Part shown: positions 1 through 9,934 of the stretch, piece after piece
How the letters are laid out: each line of letters opens with the position of its first letter
Position numbering within the stretch: position 1 is the stretch's first letter
Assembly: GCF_018403665.1 (NCBI RefSeq)
Contig: NZ_BOVJ01000079.1
Coordinates: 1 to 47,968, forward strand
From: Paenibacillus cisolokensis
GTDB taxonomy: Bacteria > Bacillota > Bacilli > Paenibacillales > Paenibacillaceae
DNA: 47,968 bases
Direction: 5' to 3'
Program-made: the position numbers and the translations under genes
Notes under the pieces: model-generated
Databases searched by the model: none
What the model was told of the DNA's origin: nothing
The model's input: the letters and a program-made list of their open reading frames with translations, nothing else

Positions 1-48
1 GGGCGACGATTTGACGGAAGGCGCGGACGGCCTCCGGGGCTTGCAAGC

Positions 49-78
49 AAAAAAAGCGGCCGCCATAGCGGCAGCCGC
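49..78 (-). terminator. Intrinsic terminator of the chemotaxis receptor gene
   Basis: On the minus strand a 9-bp stem (GCGGCTGCC with GGCGGCCGC, one G-U pair) with a 5-base loop is followed directly by a run of seven T. It lies about 45 bases after the receptor stop codon, where a rho-independent terminator is expected. Confidence 0.85.
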
Positions 79-121
79 CTGTCGCTCCGCGTCCGCAAGG
101 ACCGGGCGAAATTGCACTCGC

Positions 122-2281
122 TTATATTGAAAACTTGGACAGCGATTCCTTGAGCTGACGTGACGCGTTCTCCAGCTTGTCGGACAGCTTCACGAGCTCT
201 TCGCTCACATGGAGCTGCTCGTTGCCGAGCGAAGCGACCTCTTCCGATGTGGCGGACGATTGCTGCGCGACGGCGCTCACGTTGCTCATTGCTTCGGACA
301 GCACCGATTGCGACTGATCGAGCTCGCCGATCGATTCGGTCACCGAATGCAGGCTGTGCACGAACAGATTCATCTGACCTTGCACCGTATGGAAAATTTG
401 GCTTGTCTCTTTAACCGACTCGATCTGCTGCTGGAAGATCGGGTAAGCGTCCGACAGCGCGGTAACCGTCTCGTCGATTTCGTGTTGAATCGTCTCCGTC
501 ATCTGCGCCACGACATCGATCGACTGCCGGGACTGGTCGGCCAGCTTGCGAATCTCGTCCGCTACGACCATGAACCCCTTGCCCGCCGCTCCTGCGCGGG
601 CCGCTTCGATCGTGGCGTTCAGCGACAAAATGTTCGTTTGCTTCGTAATGTTGTTCAATACGTCCAATATTTTGCGGATCGAACGGGTGCTTTCTTTCAA
701 CCGGTCCACTTTCTCGACCATGTTGCGGGTCATTTCTTCCGCTGCTCCCGTCTTCTCGATCAGCATGCTCATATGCGTCGTTCCGCGTTCGCTCGCTTGC
801 TCGACCTCGCCGGCCGCCGCGCTCATTTGCGTTTTGGCGTCCAGCACCCGTTTCATCTGGGTGTTGATGTTCAGCGTCAGGTCCGTGCCTCTTTCCGCTT
901 CCATCGCCAGACTTGTCGCGCCTCCGGCAATTTCTTCCGTGGCCACCGCAATTTCTTTGGCGGCGAGCGCCGTTTTCTTCGACGCTTCCGAAAGCTCGCC
1001 GGCCGTATGAAGCACATCTTGGGCCGTCACGTTCGTTTGCTGCACGAGCTCCGTAATTTTCTCCATCATCTGATTGAAGCTTTGCGAAAGCTGGCCGATT
1101 TCGTCTTTTCGTTTCAATTTCGAACGGACGGACAAATTGCCTCTCTCGCCTTCGTTCATCAGGTTCCGGATATTCGAAAGGGGAACCGCCACCGTATAAA
1201 GCACGAAAATCCCGATGCCGGCCGCCAGCATCGCTGCCAATATGGAAACGACGGCCGTCACATTGCGGATATAGCCGGCGCTCTTCACCAGCTCGGCGAC
1301 CGGAATCGTTCCGAGAAGCCGCCAGCCGGGCGATTCCAGCGTCTGATAGATAGCCAGCACCTTCCCGCCGGCGCTCGTCGCCTCCAGCGTACCGGAAGCC
1401 TTCGCATTCTCTCCGACAGGAAGCTGAACGTCGGATGGCTGGCCGATCAGCGTCTCGTCGGCATTCGTCAAATAGTTGTTGTTCTGGTCGAGCAACACGA
1501 TGCGCGATCCGTTGCCGAGATGAACATTTTCAAATTGATTTTGGAATTCCTTCAGGCTGATTTCGAGAACAAACACATACTGGGCGTCGTTATTCAGCGT
1601 ATTTTTCAGCAGACGCGCCACGCCGAATGTCGCCGATCCGCTGCCGCCGAGCGATTTCGGCTGCGTCGGAATCCATACCGTACGCCCGTTCTGCTCCAGC
1701 GCGGCCTTGTACCAGTCCGTGCTTGTGACCGATTCCCACGAAAGCGACGAGCTTCCCAGTATGCCCTGATCGCCCGCTTGCTTGATCGGTATCAAATAGC
1801 TCCCTTGCACGCCCCGGTTGCTCATCGTAAAGCTTTGCAGCCGTTCGTTCAGGGAGCGGCTGGCCTCGAACCGCTCGTACTGCGATATCCCGGTTTTGCT
1901 ATACTGCGCAATCCGCTCTTGAATGACGCTGTCGACGATAACCTGCATGGTCAGCTCTTCGTAGTTTTTGATCATCAGGTCAAGCTTCTCGGCCGTCTGC
2001 TGAATCGTCTGATAACCCGATTGCTTCGCCTGCGATTCGATCGTCGACTTCGAAATAGAATAAGACAGCAACCCGACAATAAGAACGCATGCCAGAATGC
2101 TGGTGAAAATGACAAGAAACAGCCGGGTCCCTACCGATTTGGCCGGATTGAAGGACAGCGCTCCCTTCAAATCGGCAATTCGGAACATTCCGATCCGCTT
2201 CTTTGCCTTCTCCCCGTTCTGCTGCGAAGTATTGCCCTTGTCGACCGGCTTGTCGTTTTTGGGCGACTTGCTTCTTTTCAT
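122..2281 (-). CDS. Methyl-accepting chemotaxis protein
   Basis: Membrane chemoreceptor of 719 residues that senses an outside ligand and controls the CheA kinase. Visible parts in order: a basic, polar N-terminal tail of about 50 residues; a first membrane segment at about 53-75; an extracellular region to about 340, long enough for a Cache-type sensor; a second membrane segment at about 343-368; a HAMP domain to about 420; and a long cytoplasmic coiled coil. The receptor tip is clear, with [15 protein letters not shown] followed by [13 protein letters not shown] near residue 550-580. The start ATG has GGGTGGTG upstream. The ligand cannot be told from the sequence. The charged N-terminal extension is longer than usual for the family. 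It is transcribed alone, with its own terminator. Confidence 0.95.
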   Translation of the reverse strand: MKRSKSPKNDKPVDKGNTSQQNGEKAKKRIGMFRIADLKGALSFNPAKSVGTRLFLVIFTSILACVLIVGLLSYSISKSTIESQAKQSGYQTIQQTAEKLDLMIKNYEELTMQVIVDSVIQERIAQYSKTGISQYERFEASRSLNERLQSFTMSNRGVQGSYLIPIKQAGDQGILGSSSLSWESVTSTDWYKAALEQNGRTVWIPTQPKSLGGSGSATFGVARLLKNTLNNDAQYVFVLEISLKEFQNQFENVHLGNGSRIVLLDQNNNYLTNADETLIGQPSDVQLPVGENAKASGTLEATSAGGKVLAIYQTLESPGWRLLGTIPVAELVKSAGYIRNVTAVVSILAAMLAAGIGIFVLYTVAVPLSNIRNLMNEGERGNLSVRSKLKRKDEIGQLSQSFNQMMEKITELVQQTNVTAQDVLHTAGELSEASKKTALAAKEIAVATEEIAGGATSLAMEAERGTDLTLNINTQMKRVLDAKTQMSAAAGEVEQASERGTTHMSMLIEKTGAAEEMTRNMVEKVDRLKESTRSIRKILDVLNNITKQTNILSLNATIEAARAGAAGKGFMVVADEIRKLADQSRQSIDVVAQMTETIQHEIDETVTALSDAYPIFQQQIESVKETSQIFHTVQGQMNLFVHSLHSVTESIGELDQSQSVLSEAMSNVSAVAQQSSATSEEVASLGNEQLHVSEELVKLSDKLENASRQLKESLSKFSI

Positions 2282-2362
2282 GTACAGACACCACCCGTTT
2301 CTTATGCATAATAACCGGTCGGAGGGATAGTTCCTCCTCCCATTGTAGCCTCAACATTTTAT

Positions 2363-2370
2363 ATATCGGT
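2363..2370 (-). promoter_or_regulatory. Possible sigma-D -10 element for the chemotaxis gene
   Basis: The minus strand reads ACCGATAT about 80 bases before the receptor start, seven of eight matches to the motility sigma factor -10 (GCCGATAT). No convincing TAAA -35 lies 14-16 bases upstream, so this is only suggestive. Chemoreceptors are often sigma-D controlled in Bacillales. Confidence 0.3.
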
Positions 2371-2464
2371 ATTAGGGCGGCAAAACATAAGACCAACGGG
2401 CAAAAATGAAGCGAAAACTCGTCTTAAAGACCTATGTATGTTTTGAGAGACCTGTAAATAAGAT

Positions 2465-2494
2465 AAAAGACCCGGGGTCCAAGTACCCAGGTCT
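2465..2494 (-). terminator. Intrinsic terminator after trhP2
   Basis: On the minus strand AGACCTGGG pairs with CCCGGGTCT (9 bp, one G-U) around a 9-base loop, then TTTTATCTTATT. It lies a few bases past the trhP2 stop and closes the long alaS-to-trhP2 gene series. Confidence 0.8.
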
Positions 2495-2502
2495 TGTCGT
2501 TA

Positions 2503-3756
2503 TTATGATCCGATGCGCTTGCGCATCATGTCCATCGGCTTCACCGGTCTGTCCGTACGAATGCGGAGCCGCTGCAGCGGATGGCGGGCGGCGTCCAGCC
2601 GCTCCCCTTCCTCGCTGAAAATTTCGCCGATCGTCTGCTTGAAGAACGTCCCGCCCGGACCGAAAAATTCGACTTCCTGTCCCGGACGGAAATGATTGCG
2701 CTGCTGAACGATTGCAGTGCCGGTCGCGCTGTCGTAATCGAGCACGACGCCGGCAAAATCGTACGGCGCCTTTTTCTCTTCCGGCTCGTAAATATGGGCT
2801 TCCGCGCCGGGCTCGTCCAGGAAGAAGCCCGTATTGAGCGGCCGGTTGGCGGCCTTGTCGATCTCTTCCCGCCATTCCGGCTTCAGCTTATAGCCTTCCG
2901 GATCGGCGAAATAGGCGTCAATGGCTTGCCGGTATGCGTTCACGACCGAAGCGACATAATGGACGCTCTTCATCCGCCCTTCGATCTTGAAGCTGTCGAC
3001 GCCGAGCTCGATCAATTGCGGCAAATGCTCGATCATGCACAGATCTTTCGATCCCATCGTGAAGGCATCCCCCGCTTCTTCGAGTGCCGGCGCTCCCTCC
3101 CGTTGCAGCTCGTACTTCCAGCGGCAAGACTGGCAGCATCCGCCCCGGTTCGAATCCCGGTCCGTAAAATGGTTCGACAATACGCATCTGCCGGAATAGG
3201 ACGAGCACATCGCGCCGTGAACGAACACTTCGAGTTCGATATCGACATGGGCCTTGATTTCCGCAATATCTTCGAAGCTCGTTTCCCGGGCCAGCACGAC
3301 CCGCGGCAGCCCCTGCTCTTTCCAAAATTGCACGGCCCGCCAGTTCATCGTCGATTGCTGGGTGGACAGATGCACTTCCAGTTCCGGCGTCAGCCGCTGC
3401 GCCGTCTCGATGACGACCGGATCGGCGGCGATAATGGCGGCGACTCCGACATCGCGCAGCCCGCACAAATATTCGCCCAGCCCCTCGATATCCTCGTTAT
3501 GCGCATAAATATTGGTAGCCACGAACAATTTTGCGCCGTAGCGGCGGGCAAATTCGACGCCCTCCCTCATCTCCTCGAGGCTGAAGTTGTCGGCATTGGA
3601 ACGCAAGCCGTATTTTTGCCCGCCGATATAGACGGCGTCCGCGCCGTAGTGGACAGCAAACTTCAGTTTCTCCAGACTGCCCGCGGGTGCGAGCAGTTCG
3701 GGTTTGTCGAGCCGATGCCGCTTGCCCTTCGGCAGCGGCTTCGTCATCGTTGTCAC
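2503..3756 (-). CDS. trhP2: Peptidase U32 family protein, tRNA 5-hydroxyuridine synthesis (TrhP2/YrrO)
   Basis: Protein of 417 residues of the U32 family. In Bacillus the YrrN/YrrO pair (TrhP1/TrhP2) is needed to hydroxylate the wobble uridine U34 of certain tRNAs, using prephenate-derived chemistry. The N-terminus has the family opening PELLAPAGSLEKL. The four-cysteine iron-sulfur region is present at about residues 182-212 (MCSSYSGRC, then GGCCQSCRW), and the C-terminal U32 domain follows (RNHFRPGQEVEFFGPGG). The GTG start at 3756 has AGGAAG ten bases upstream, better placed than the ATG nine bases later. It lies just downstream of trhP1. Despite the family name no protease activity is implied. 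Confidence 0.92.
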   Translation of the reverse strand: MTTMTKPLPKGKRHRLDKPELLAPAGSLEKLKFAVHYGADAVYIGGQKYGLRSNADNFSLEEMREGVEFARRYGAKLFVATNIYAHNEDIEGLGEYLCGLRDVGVAAIIAADPVVIETAQRLTPELEVHLSTQQSTMNWRAVQFWKEQGLPRVVLARETSFEDIAEIKAHVDIELEVFVHGAMCSSYSGRCVLSNHFTDRDSNRGGCCQSCRWKYELQREGAPALEEAGDAFTMGSKDLCMIEHLPQLIELGVDSFKIEGRMKSVHYVASVVNAYRQAIDAYFADPEGYKLKPEWREEIDKAANRPLNTGFFLDEPGAEAHIYEPEEKKAPYDFAGVVLDYDSATGTAIVQQRNHFRPGQEVEFFGPGGTFFKQTIGEIFSEEGERLDAARHPLQRLRIRTDRPVKPMDMMRKRIGS

Positions 3757-3782
3757 TCGTCAGGCACTTCCTTTCGCTTGCT

Positions 3783-4711
3783 TCAATACACTTGTTCCTT
3801 GTAAAAAAGCCGAAGCTCAATTCCCGTCCGGGCGGCTGGACCGCCCGAATCGCATCCAGCCATTCTTCCCGGAACACGTATTCGTCCGGATTCGCGGCGT
3901 ATGCGTCGATGGCGGCCCGGTAGCTCCGGACGACCGTCTCATTATAGGCGACGGATTTCATCAAACCTTCGATCCGCAAGCTGTCTATGCCGGCGGCCAG
4001 CAGTTCGTGCAAATCCTCGATCATGCAAATGTCGTCGGCGCTCATCATATGCGTGCCGTTGGCGTCCTCGTAGATCGGATACATCTCGCCGGCCCGCTCT
4101 TCTTCGGTCAGGTATAGGCCGGCGTCGGCCGAGACCGGCACCGCCCGGTGCGCGCCGCGATGATCCAGATAGCTGCCGACGAGTTCGCGCCGGGAATGAT
4201 AAATATTGGTCATGCCGTGCACCTGGACCTGAACTTCAAGCGAGGTCCGGGCCTTCAATTCCTTCACCTGCTCCAGATTGAGCTCCCGGGCCAGGACGAC
4301 ACGGGTCGCCCCGAACCGGCCCCAATAGTTCGCCGACGCGTAATTGGTCGACGTCATCTCCGCATTCCAATGAAGCTTCAGATGCGGAGCTTCGGAACGG
4401 ACCGCCATCAGTACCGCCGGATCGCCGAACACGACGGCGTCCGCGCCCGTCTCGGCTACGCCCCGGATATAAGCGGGCAGCTCCTCCGCTCGGTGATTGT
4501 CCATAATATTGTTGACGACGGCATAAATTTTGGCCCCGTGCGCATGGGCGAGCCGCACCGCTTCCGCCATGGCCGGCAGCCCGAATTCGCCCGGAAGTCT
4601 GAGCCCGTACCGGGATTCCCCGATGGCGAACGCGTCCGCTCCTGCCGCCAGCAGCACCTTCATCTCTTCAAGCGACGAAGCCGTCGCGAGCAATTCCGGT
4701 TTATTGCGCAC
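3783..4711 (-). CDS. trhP1: Peptidase U32 family protein TrhP1/YrrN (frameshifted in this sequence)
   Basis: Partner of TrhP2 in tRNA U34 hydroxylation. Restored length is 309 residues. It opens with PELLATASSLEEM and shares the U32 fold, but it lacks the cysteine cluster seen in TrhP2: the matching stretch reads NIYHSRRELVGSY. As written, the frame breaks at a run of six A (3803-3808, plus strand) just before the end. One more base gives the ending GFFYKEQVY and a TGA at 3783-3785, 27 bases before trhP2. Without it, the frame runs on into trhP2. The GTG start at 4711 has GGAGG eight bases upstream and overlaps the mltG end by 11 bases. The methyltransferase trmR (yrrM), which sits between mltG and yrrN in Bacillus, is missing here. 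Confidence 0.85.
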
Positions 4712-5843
4712 CTTCTCCCCCTCCATTCCGCTTCGCCGTCCGGTTGCTTTCCTCGATGTTGCGCTCATGCTCCTCGAACGTGCGGGCGAACAGATGCTCC
4801 CCGCTTCCGTCCTTCTTGGTCACATAGAACAAGTAATCGGATTTCGCCGGGTACAGCGCGGCTTCGATCGAAGCGAGGCTCGGACTGGCGATCGGGCCCG
4901 GCGGCAGTCCTTCGTACTTGTACGTGTTGTACGGATCGTCAATTTCCAGATCTTTGTACAGCAGCCGCTCCTTCTGTTCCCCGAGCGCGTATTGAACCGT
5001 CGCATCGATCTGCAGCAGCATCCCTTTTGCCAGCCGGTTGTAAATGACGCCGGCGACGAGCGCCCGCTCCTCGTCGACGACGACTTCCCGTTCGACAAGC
5101 GATGCGACCGTCATCAGCTGATGAAAATTCAGCCCCCGTGCGGCCATTTTCTCTTTCCATCCTTCGGGAAGCTCGTTCAGCTTGCGCTCCAGTTCGCTCA
5201 CCATCCGAACGATCATATCGTTCAGCGTACTGTCCTTCGGAAACTCGTACGTTTCCGGGAACAGATAGCCCTCGAGCCGATAACGCAGCTTCCCGTCTTT
5301 GGGAATGGACTGCAGCACGGACGAATCCGCCGGCAGTTTAGGATCATCGACCAGACGGAGAAACTCTTCTTTATCGGCCAATTTCTCCTTGTCCAGCTTC
5401 TCGGCCATTTGCAAGATCGAATAGCCTTCCGGCACCGTGAACCGTATCGTCTCCGGCTTCACTGTCTCTCCCGCATTCAGCTTCGCGACTATCTCATCGT
5501 TCGTCATGCCGGGATGCAATTCGTATATGCCGGCCTGGAACTTGTTTCCTTCATCCTTGTAGCGCAAATAATATTTAAACAGGAATGAATTTCGAATGAT
5601 TCCTTGTTGCTCCAGCATGTCGGCCACCTGGAAGGCGGTCATTCCGCGTTCAATCTCCACCCGCTTCGCTTCGCCTTCCGGCGCCGGCCGCAAGCCGTTC
5701 CAGACATACAGGGCCACCGCTCCGCAGCCGGCCAGCAGAAGCAAAATGATGACAACGATTACCCAGAATGTGATTCGTCCCTTCTTCGGTCCGAGAGACG
5801 TATCGGACGAGTATCCGTCCGTCCCTTTCATCGGCCTGTCCAA
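4701..5843 (-). CDS. mltG: Endolytic murein transglycosylase MltG
   Basis: Membrane-anchored YceG-like lytic transglycosylase (380 residues) that cuts growing glycan strands and is thought to end peptidoglycan polymerisation. A short cytoplasmic tail is followed by one membrane segment at about residues 24-48 (FWVIVVIILLLLAGCGAV), then a LysM-like part and the catalytic domain. The catalytic glutamate region is recognisable as ASLVEREVVVDEERALVAGV, followed by YNRLAKGMLLQIDATVQYAL. The start is TTG with GGAGG eight bases upstream. It follows the DUF1292 genes and overlaps trhP1, the usual Bacillales order. Confidence 0.95.
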   Translation of the reverse strand: MDRPMKGTDGYSSDTSLGPKKGRITFWVIVVIILLLLAGCGAVALYVWNGLRPAPEGEAKRVEIERGMTAFQVADMLEQQGIIRNSFLFKYYLRYKDEGNKFQAGIYELHPGMTNDEIVAKLNAGETVKPETIRFTVPEGYSILQMAEKLDKEKLADKEEFLRLVDDPKLPADSSVLQSIPKDGKLRYRLEGYLFPETYEFPKDSTLNDMIVRMVSELERKLNELPEGWKEKMAARGLNFHQLMTVASLVEREVVVDEERALVAGVIYNRLAKGMLLQIDATVQYALGEQKERLLYKDLEIDDPYNTYKYEGLPPGPIASPSLASIEAALYPAKSDYLFYVTKKDGSGEHLFARTFEEHERNIEESNRTAKRNGGGEGAQ

Positions 5844-5866
5844 CGCACTTTCCTCCGTTTCCGCAA

Positions 5867-5894
5867 GCGAAGGGCGGTATCAACCGCCCTTCGC
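5867..5894. other. Perfect 12-bp hairpin between DUF1292 gene and mltG
   Basis: GCGAAGGGCGGT pairs perfectly with ACCGCCCTTCGC around a 4-base loop (atca). No T-run follows on either strand, so it is not a standard terminator. It lies between two genes of the same direction and could be an RNA processing or stabilising element. Confidence 0.6.
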
Positions 5895-5935
5895 GCCTCG
5901 ATGGATATATAGCTGCGACAGCTTCGACATGCTGA

Positions 5936-6238
5936 TCAGGAACGTTCGGTTTCCTGGAACAACAGATCGTCGTACGCCTCGGCAGCGGCCTCCCATTCCT
6001 CGTCGTCCTCGATGCTTTCAAGCTCCGGCTCCTCGCCGTCGACCACGACGCGGAACATCTCAACCTCGTTCTCCTTGCGCATGGCGGGAGACTGCAGGGC
6101 GGCATAGACTTGCCCGCCGAGTTCGAATTCCGCCATAATCCGGTACGATTCGGGCTGACCGCCCTCCGACAGCAGTTCTACTTCTTCGCCGTATTTGCTT
6201 GCAAGCAGACGGACCCGGACCGGCTGTATTCCGTTCAT
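5936..6238 (-). CDS. DUF1292 family protein, second copy
   Basis: Small acidic protein of 100 residues related to YrzB (DUF1292). The pattern of aromatic and acidic residues matches its upstream neighbour: YRIMAEFELGGQVYAALQS, then VEMFRVVVDGEEPELESI, then EDDEEWEAAAEAYDDLL. Function of the family is not known. Its ATG overlaps the end of the neighbouring DUF1292 gene by four bases (ATGA), so the two are translationally linked and look like a tandem duplication that has diverged. Confidence 0.75.
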   Translation of the reverse strand: MNGIQPVRVRLLASKYGEEVELLSEGGQPESYRIMAEFELGGQVYAALQSPAMRKENEVEMFRVVVDGEEPELESIEDDEEWEAAAEAYDDLLFQETERS

Positions 6239-6552
6239 CCGTTATCATCTTCCAGTTCGCTAAGGAGCGTATTGAACGTTTCTTCGACCATATTCCATTC
6301 TTCTTCGTCTTCGATCGTATAGAGCTTCAGGTCGTCGCCGTCCTCTTCGTAGCGGAACGCGTAAACCTCGTCCTCTTCGGCGTCCTCGTCGCCGTCTCCG
6401 ATCGGCACGACCATCATATATTTCTTGTCGGAACCGTCGACTTCGAACTTCATGATGACCTCGAATTCTTCCTCGTTGCCGTCTTCATCCGGAATATAAA
6501 TAATTTCCGGCTCATCAAACTGCATGTCGTCCTTTGTCATCGTTACCCTCAC
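6235..6552 (-). CDS. yrzB: DUF1292 family protein (YrzB)
   Basis: Very acidic protein of 105 residues, the standard DUF1292 member found between ruvX and mltG in Bacillales. Visible pattern: EFEVIMKFEVDGSDKKYMMV, a run of acidic residues, AFRYEEDGDDLKLYTIEDEEEWNMVEE. Role unknown. It overlaps ruvX by four bases and the second DUF1292 gene by four bases, so all three are probably read from one transcript. Confidence 0.85.
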   Translation of the reverse strand: MRVTMTKDDMQFDEPEIIYIPDEDGNEEEFEVIMKFEVDGSDKKYMMVVPIGDGDEDAEEDEVYAFRYEEDGDDLKLYTIEDEEEWNMVEETFNTLLSELEDDNG

Positions 6553-6965
6553 CTTTTCGTTTTAGAATCGAGAAAATTTTGCAAAATGAGCGCCGCGGCC
6601 ATTTTGTCCACGACCCGCTTTCTTTTCTTTCGGCTGATGTCCGCTTCGAGCAGCGTTCGTTCGGCCGCCACGGTGGTCAGCCTTTCATCCCACAGGTGAA
6701 CAGGTAATTTCAGTTTTTGCCGGAGCTGTTCCGCAAATGCGATGCAAATTTCGCCACGAGGACCGACGGTGCCATTCATATTCTTCGGCAAACCGACGAC
6801 AACTTCCCCAATTTCGTGCTCTCTGACCAGCTCGGCGATCCGCTCGAATTCGCTTCCGTCCCGACGCCGTTCCACAACCGTGACACCTTGCGCGGTCCAG
6901 CCGAACGCGTCGCTGACGGCAACGCCGATATTCCGGTCACCGTAGTCCAGTCCCATCCATTTCAT
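6549..6965 (-). CDS. ruvX: Holliday junction resolvase-like protein RuvX/YqgF, 16S rRNA 5'-end nuclease
   Basis: RNase H-fold protein of 138 residues, the normal family length. YqgF proteins process the 5' end of 16S rRNA; a Holliday-junction role has also been proposed. The three acidic motifs are present: GLDYGDRNIGVAVSD at the N-terminus, EVVVGLPKNMNG in the middle, and LWDERLTT near residue 97. The order ireB-ruvX-yrzB is conserved in Firmicutes. Confidence 0.93.
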   Translation of the reverse strand: MKWMGLDYGDRNIGVAVSDAFGWTAQGVTVVERRRDGSEFERIAELVREHEIGEVVVGLPKNMNGTVGPRGEICIAFAEQLRQKLKLPVHLWDERLTTVAAERTLLEADISRKKRKRVVDKMAAALILQNFLDSKTKR

Positions 6966-6987
6966 GCCTGACTCCGTTTCCCGCCGC

Positions 6988-7248
6988 CTACCGATGCCGG
7001 CTTAAATAGGAACGGACCAACTCCTCGATCAGTTCGTCCCGTTCTTTTTTGCGAATCAAGCTTCTGGCGTTGTTGTGCCGTGGAATATACGCCGGATCAC
7101 CGGAGAGCAGATAACCGACGATCTGGTTGATCGGGTTGTATTCCTTCTCCAGGAGCGCATCATATACTTTCAGCAAAATTTCCTGCGAAGAAATTTCGAT
7201 TCCTTCCGCTTTCACGTCAAACTTCATCGTTTTATCCATGGAACTCAT
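6988..7248 (-). CDS. ireB: IreB family regulatory phosphoprotein (YrzL)
   Basis: UPF0297/IreB protein of 86 residues. In Enterococcus IreB is a substrate of the kinase IreK and affects cephalosporin resistance; in Bacillales the role is not settled. The core [20 protein letters not shown] followed by [20 protein letters not shown] is typical. I chose the ATG at 7248 because GAGGTG lies about seven bases before it. The gene sits between alaS and ruvX, its usual place. Confidence 0.9.
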   Translation of the reverse strand: MSSMDKTMKFDVKAEGIEISSQEILLKVYDALLEKEYNPINQIVGYLLSGDPAYIPRHNNARSLIRKKERDELIEELVRSYLSRHR

Positions 7249-7302
7249 CGCCAGCACCTCGCTTTCCTCAATCGGCAGGTTTCAAAAGGTTCTTATTTTC
7301 TA

Positions 7303-9934
7303 CTATATCACATTTGCCTGCTTTAGAACCAGTTCTTCGGCAAGTTTCAGCGCTTCTTCCAGTTTGGACGCATCCTTGCCTCCGGCCTGCGCCATATCCG
7401 GCCGTCCGCCTCCTCCGCCGCCGCAGCGCGCGGCCGCTTCCTTGATCAGCTTGCCGGCATGAAAGCCTTTCTGCACGAGATCGGGCGAGACGGCGGCGAC
7501 GAGTTGAACCTTGTCGTCCTGAACCGCGCCAAGGACAATGACCGCCGAACCGAGCTTCGCCTTGAGCTCGTCGGCGATGCTCCGGAGCGCGTCCATGCTC
7601 GGCGCCGAGACGCGGGCGGCCAGCACCGTAACATCGCCGGCCCGCTTCGCTTTCGACTCGAGCGAGCCGGCCTCGATATGGCTCAGCTTCGCCTGAAGCG
7701 ATTCGTTCTCGCGCGCCAGCTCTTTCGTCTGGGCGAACAGCGCCTCGATCCGCTTCGGCACGTCCGCCGGATTCGATTTCAGCAGCGCCGCAGACTGCTT
7801 CAGCAGGTCAAGCTGGCTTTCCACATAAGCATAGGCGTGACGTCCGGTTACCGCTTCGATGCGGCGCACGCCGGAACCGATGCCGCTCTCCGCCACCAGC
7901 TTGAACAGGCCGATCTGGGACGTGTTCGTCACGTGGCAGCCGCCGCACAGCTCCAGACTGTAATCGCCGACCCGGACGACGCGGACGATATCGCCGTATT
8001 TTTCGCCGAACAGCGCCATCGCGCCCATCGCCTTCGCTTCCGCGAGCGGTTTGCTCGAAATCTCCACTTCGGTTCCGAGCCAGATCTGGCGGTTGACGCG
8101 GCGCTCGATCTCCGCCATTTCTTCCGCGGTGACCGCGCCGAAGTGGGAGAAGTCAAACCGCAGACGTTCCGGCTCGACGAGCGAACCCGCCTGGTTGACG
8201 TGCTCTCCGAGCACTTCTTTGAGCGCCTTGTGCAGCAGATGGGTCGCCGTATGATTTTTACAATATCCGCGCGCAGCTCTTCCGCGACGGCCGCCCGTAC
8301 GACATCGCCCTTGCGGATCGTGCCGGATACGACGACCGCCCGGTGAACGGGCTGGCCGTGGGGCGCCTTCGTGACGTCCTCGACGTTCAGTTCGAAGCCT
8401 TCGCCCGCAATCGTTCCCTTGTCTCCGACCTGTCCGCCGCTTTCCGCATAAAACGGCGTCCGGTCCAGCAGCACCAGCACCCGGCTGCCGGGTCCCGCGA
8501 TGTCGACCATGCTGTCGTCCTTGACGATGGCCGTCACTCTGGCTTCAGTTACCAACTCATTATAACCAACGAACTCGCTTTTAACCGTGAAATCGGCGAG
8601 CGGACCGCCCTGCGTATTCATGCCGCCGGTCTCCGTCCGGGCATCGCGCGCGCGCTTGCGCTGCTCTTCCATCGCCGCCTCGAACCCTTCGCGGTCGACC
8701 GTCAGCCCGTGCTCGCCCGCATAGTCTTCGGTCAAGTCGAGCGGGAAGCCGTACGTGTCGTACAGCCGGAACGCGTCTTCGCCGCCGATAACCTTCCGGC
8801 CTTCGGCTTTCGCGTCCGCGACGAGACCTGCGAGCAGGCCGAGCCCGTCCGACAGCGTGCGATGGAACTGCTCTTCTTCCATCCGGATGACGCGCTCGAT
8901 GAACGCCCGCTTCTCGACCACTTCCGGATAGTAAACGCCCATAATGCCGCCGACCGTCTCCACCAGCTCGTACAGGAACGGGCGGTCGATGCCGAGCTTC
9001 TTGCCGTAGCGGACGGCGCGCCGCAGCAGCCGCCGGATTACGTAACCGCGACCTTCGTTGCTCGGCAGGACGCCGTCGCCGACGGCGAACGTGACTGTCC
9101 GGATATGGTCGGCGATCACCTTCAGCGCCACATCGGCATCCGCGTCTTCCTTGTAGGTTACGCCCGCTATTTTGCACGTCCGCTCGATGATCGGCAGGAA
9201 CAGGTCGGTGTCGAAGTTGGAATCCACCCCCTGCAATATCGAGGCAAACCGCTCCAGGCCGGCGCCGGTGTCGATGTTTTTGTTCGGAAGCGGCGTGTAG
9301 CTGCCGTCCTTGTTATGGTTGAACTGCGAAAATACGAGGTTCCACACTTCCAGGAAACGCTCGTTCTCCCCGCCCGGATAGCATTCCGGGTCGGACAGGT
9401 CGCCGTATTGGTCGCCGCGGTCGTAAAAAATTTCCGTACAAGGTCCGCAAGGACCTTCGCCGATATCCCAGAAGTTGTCTTCCAGCTTGATAATGCGTTC
9501 GTCCGGCAGACCGATCATGTTGCGCCAATAGTCGTAAGCTTCCTCGTCTTCCGGATAGACCGTTACCGAGAGGCGTTCCGGATCGAAACCGATCCAGCGG
9601 GGCGACGTCAGAAACTCCCAGGCCCATTCGATCGCTTCTTTCTTGAAATAATCGCCGATCGAGAAGTTGCCGAGCATCTCGAAAAACGTATGGTGGCGGC
9701 GCGTTTTGCCTACATTTTCGATATCGTTCGTGCGAATGCATTTTGCGAGTTGGCAATGCGCGGATTGGCGGGAATTTCCCGGCCGTCAAAATATACTTTA
9801 AGCGGCGCCATGCCGGCATTGATCCACAGCAGCGACGGATCGTTGTTCGGCACGAGCGATGCGCTCGGTTCGATCGCATGACCTTTGCTTGCAAAAAATT
9901 CGAGCCATTTGGAACGGATTTCGCTAGCTTTCAT
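7303..9934 (-). CDS. alaS: Alanyl-tRNA synthetase (two frameshifts in this sequence)
   Basis: Attaches alanine to tRNA-Ala and edits mischarged Ser and Gly. As written the gene is broken twice: a missing A at 9741-9744 (SQ then [10 protein letters not shown]) and another at 8255-8259 (DIVK then NHTATHLLH). With both added the protein is 877 residues, the usual size. Visible parts: class II catalytic core from the ATG at 9934 ([16 protein letters not shown]), the editing-domain motif [10 protein letters not shown] with the later CGGCHVTNT, and the C-terminal DHHA1 part ending with a [16 protein letters not shown] stretch. The start has GGAGG nine bases upstream. Expression is controlled by the T-box leader just upstream. 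Confidence 0.95.

Noticed and set aside
209..2311. A 700-codon plus-strand frame opposite the chemoreceptor
   Set aside because: Antisense shadow with Arg-rich composition; the minus-strand receptor has all domains and a terminator.
7929..9677. alaS as two or three separate genes
   Set aside because: Adjacent fragments join into one complete 877-residue AlaRS by adding two bases in homopolymers.
8343..9881. A 512-codon plus-strand frame opposite alaS
   Set aside because: Antisense to alaS, no recognisable domain or start site.
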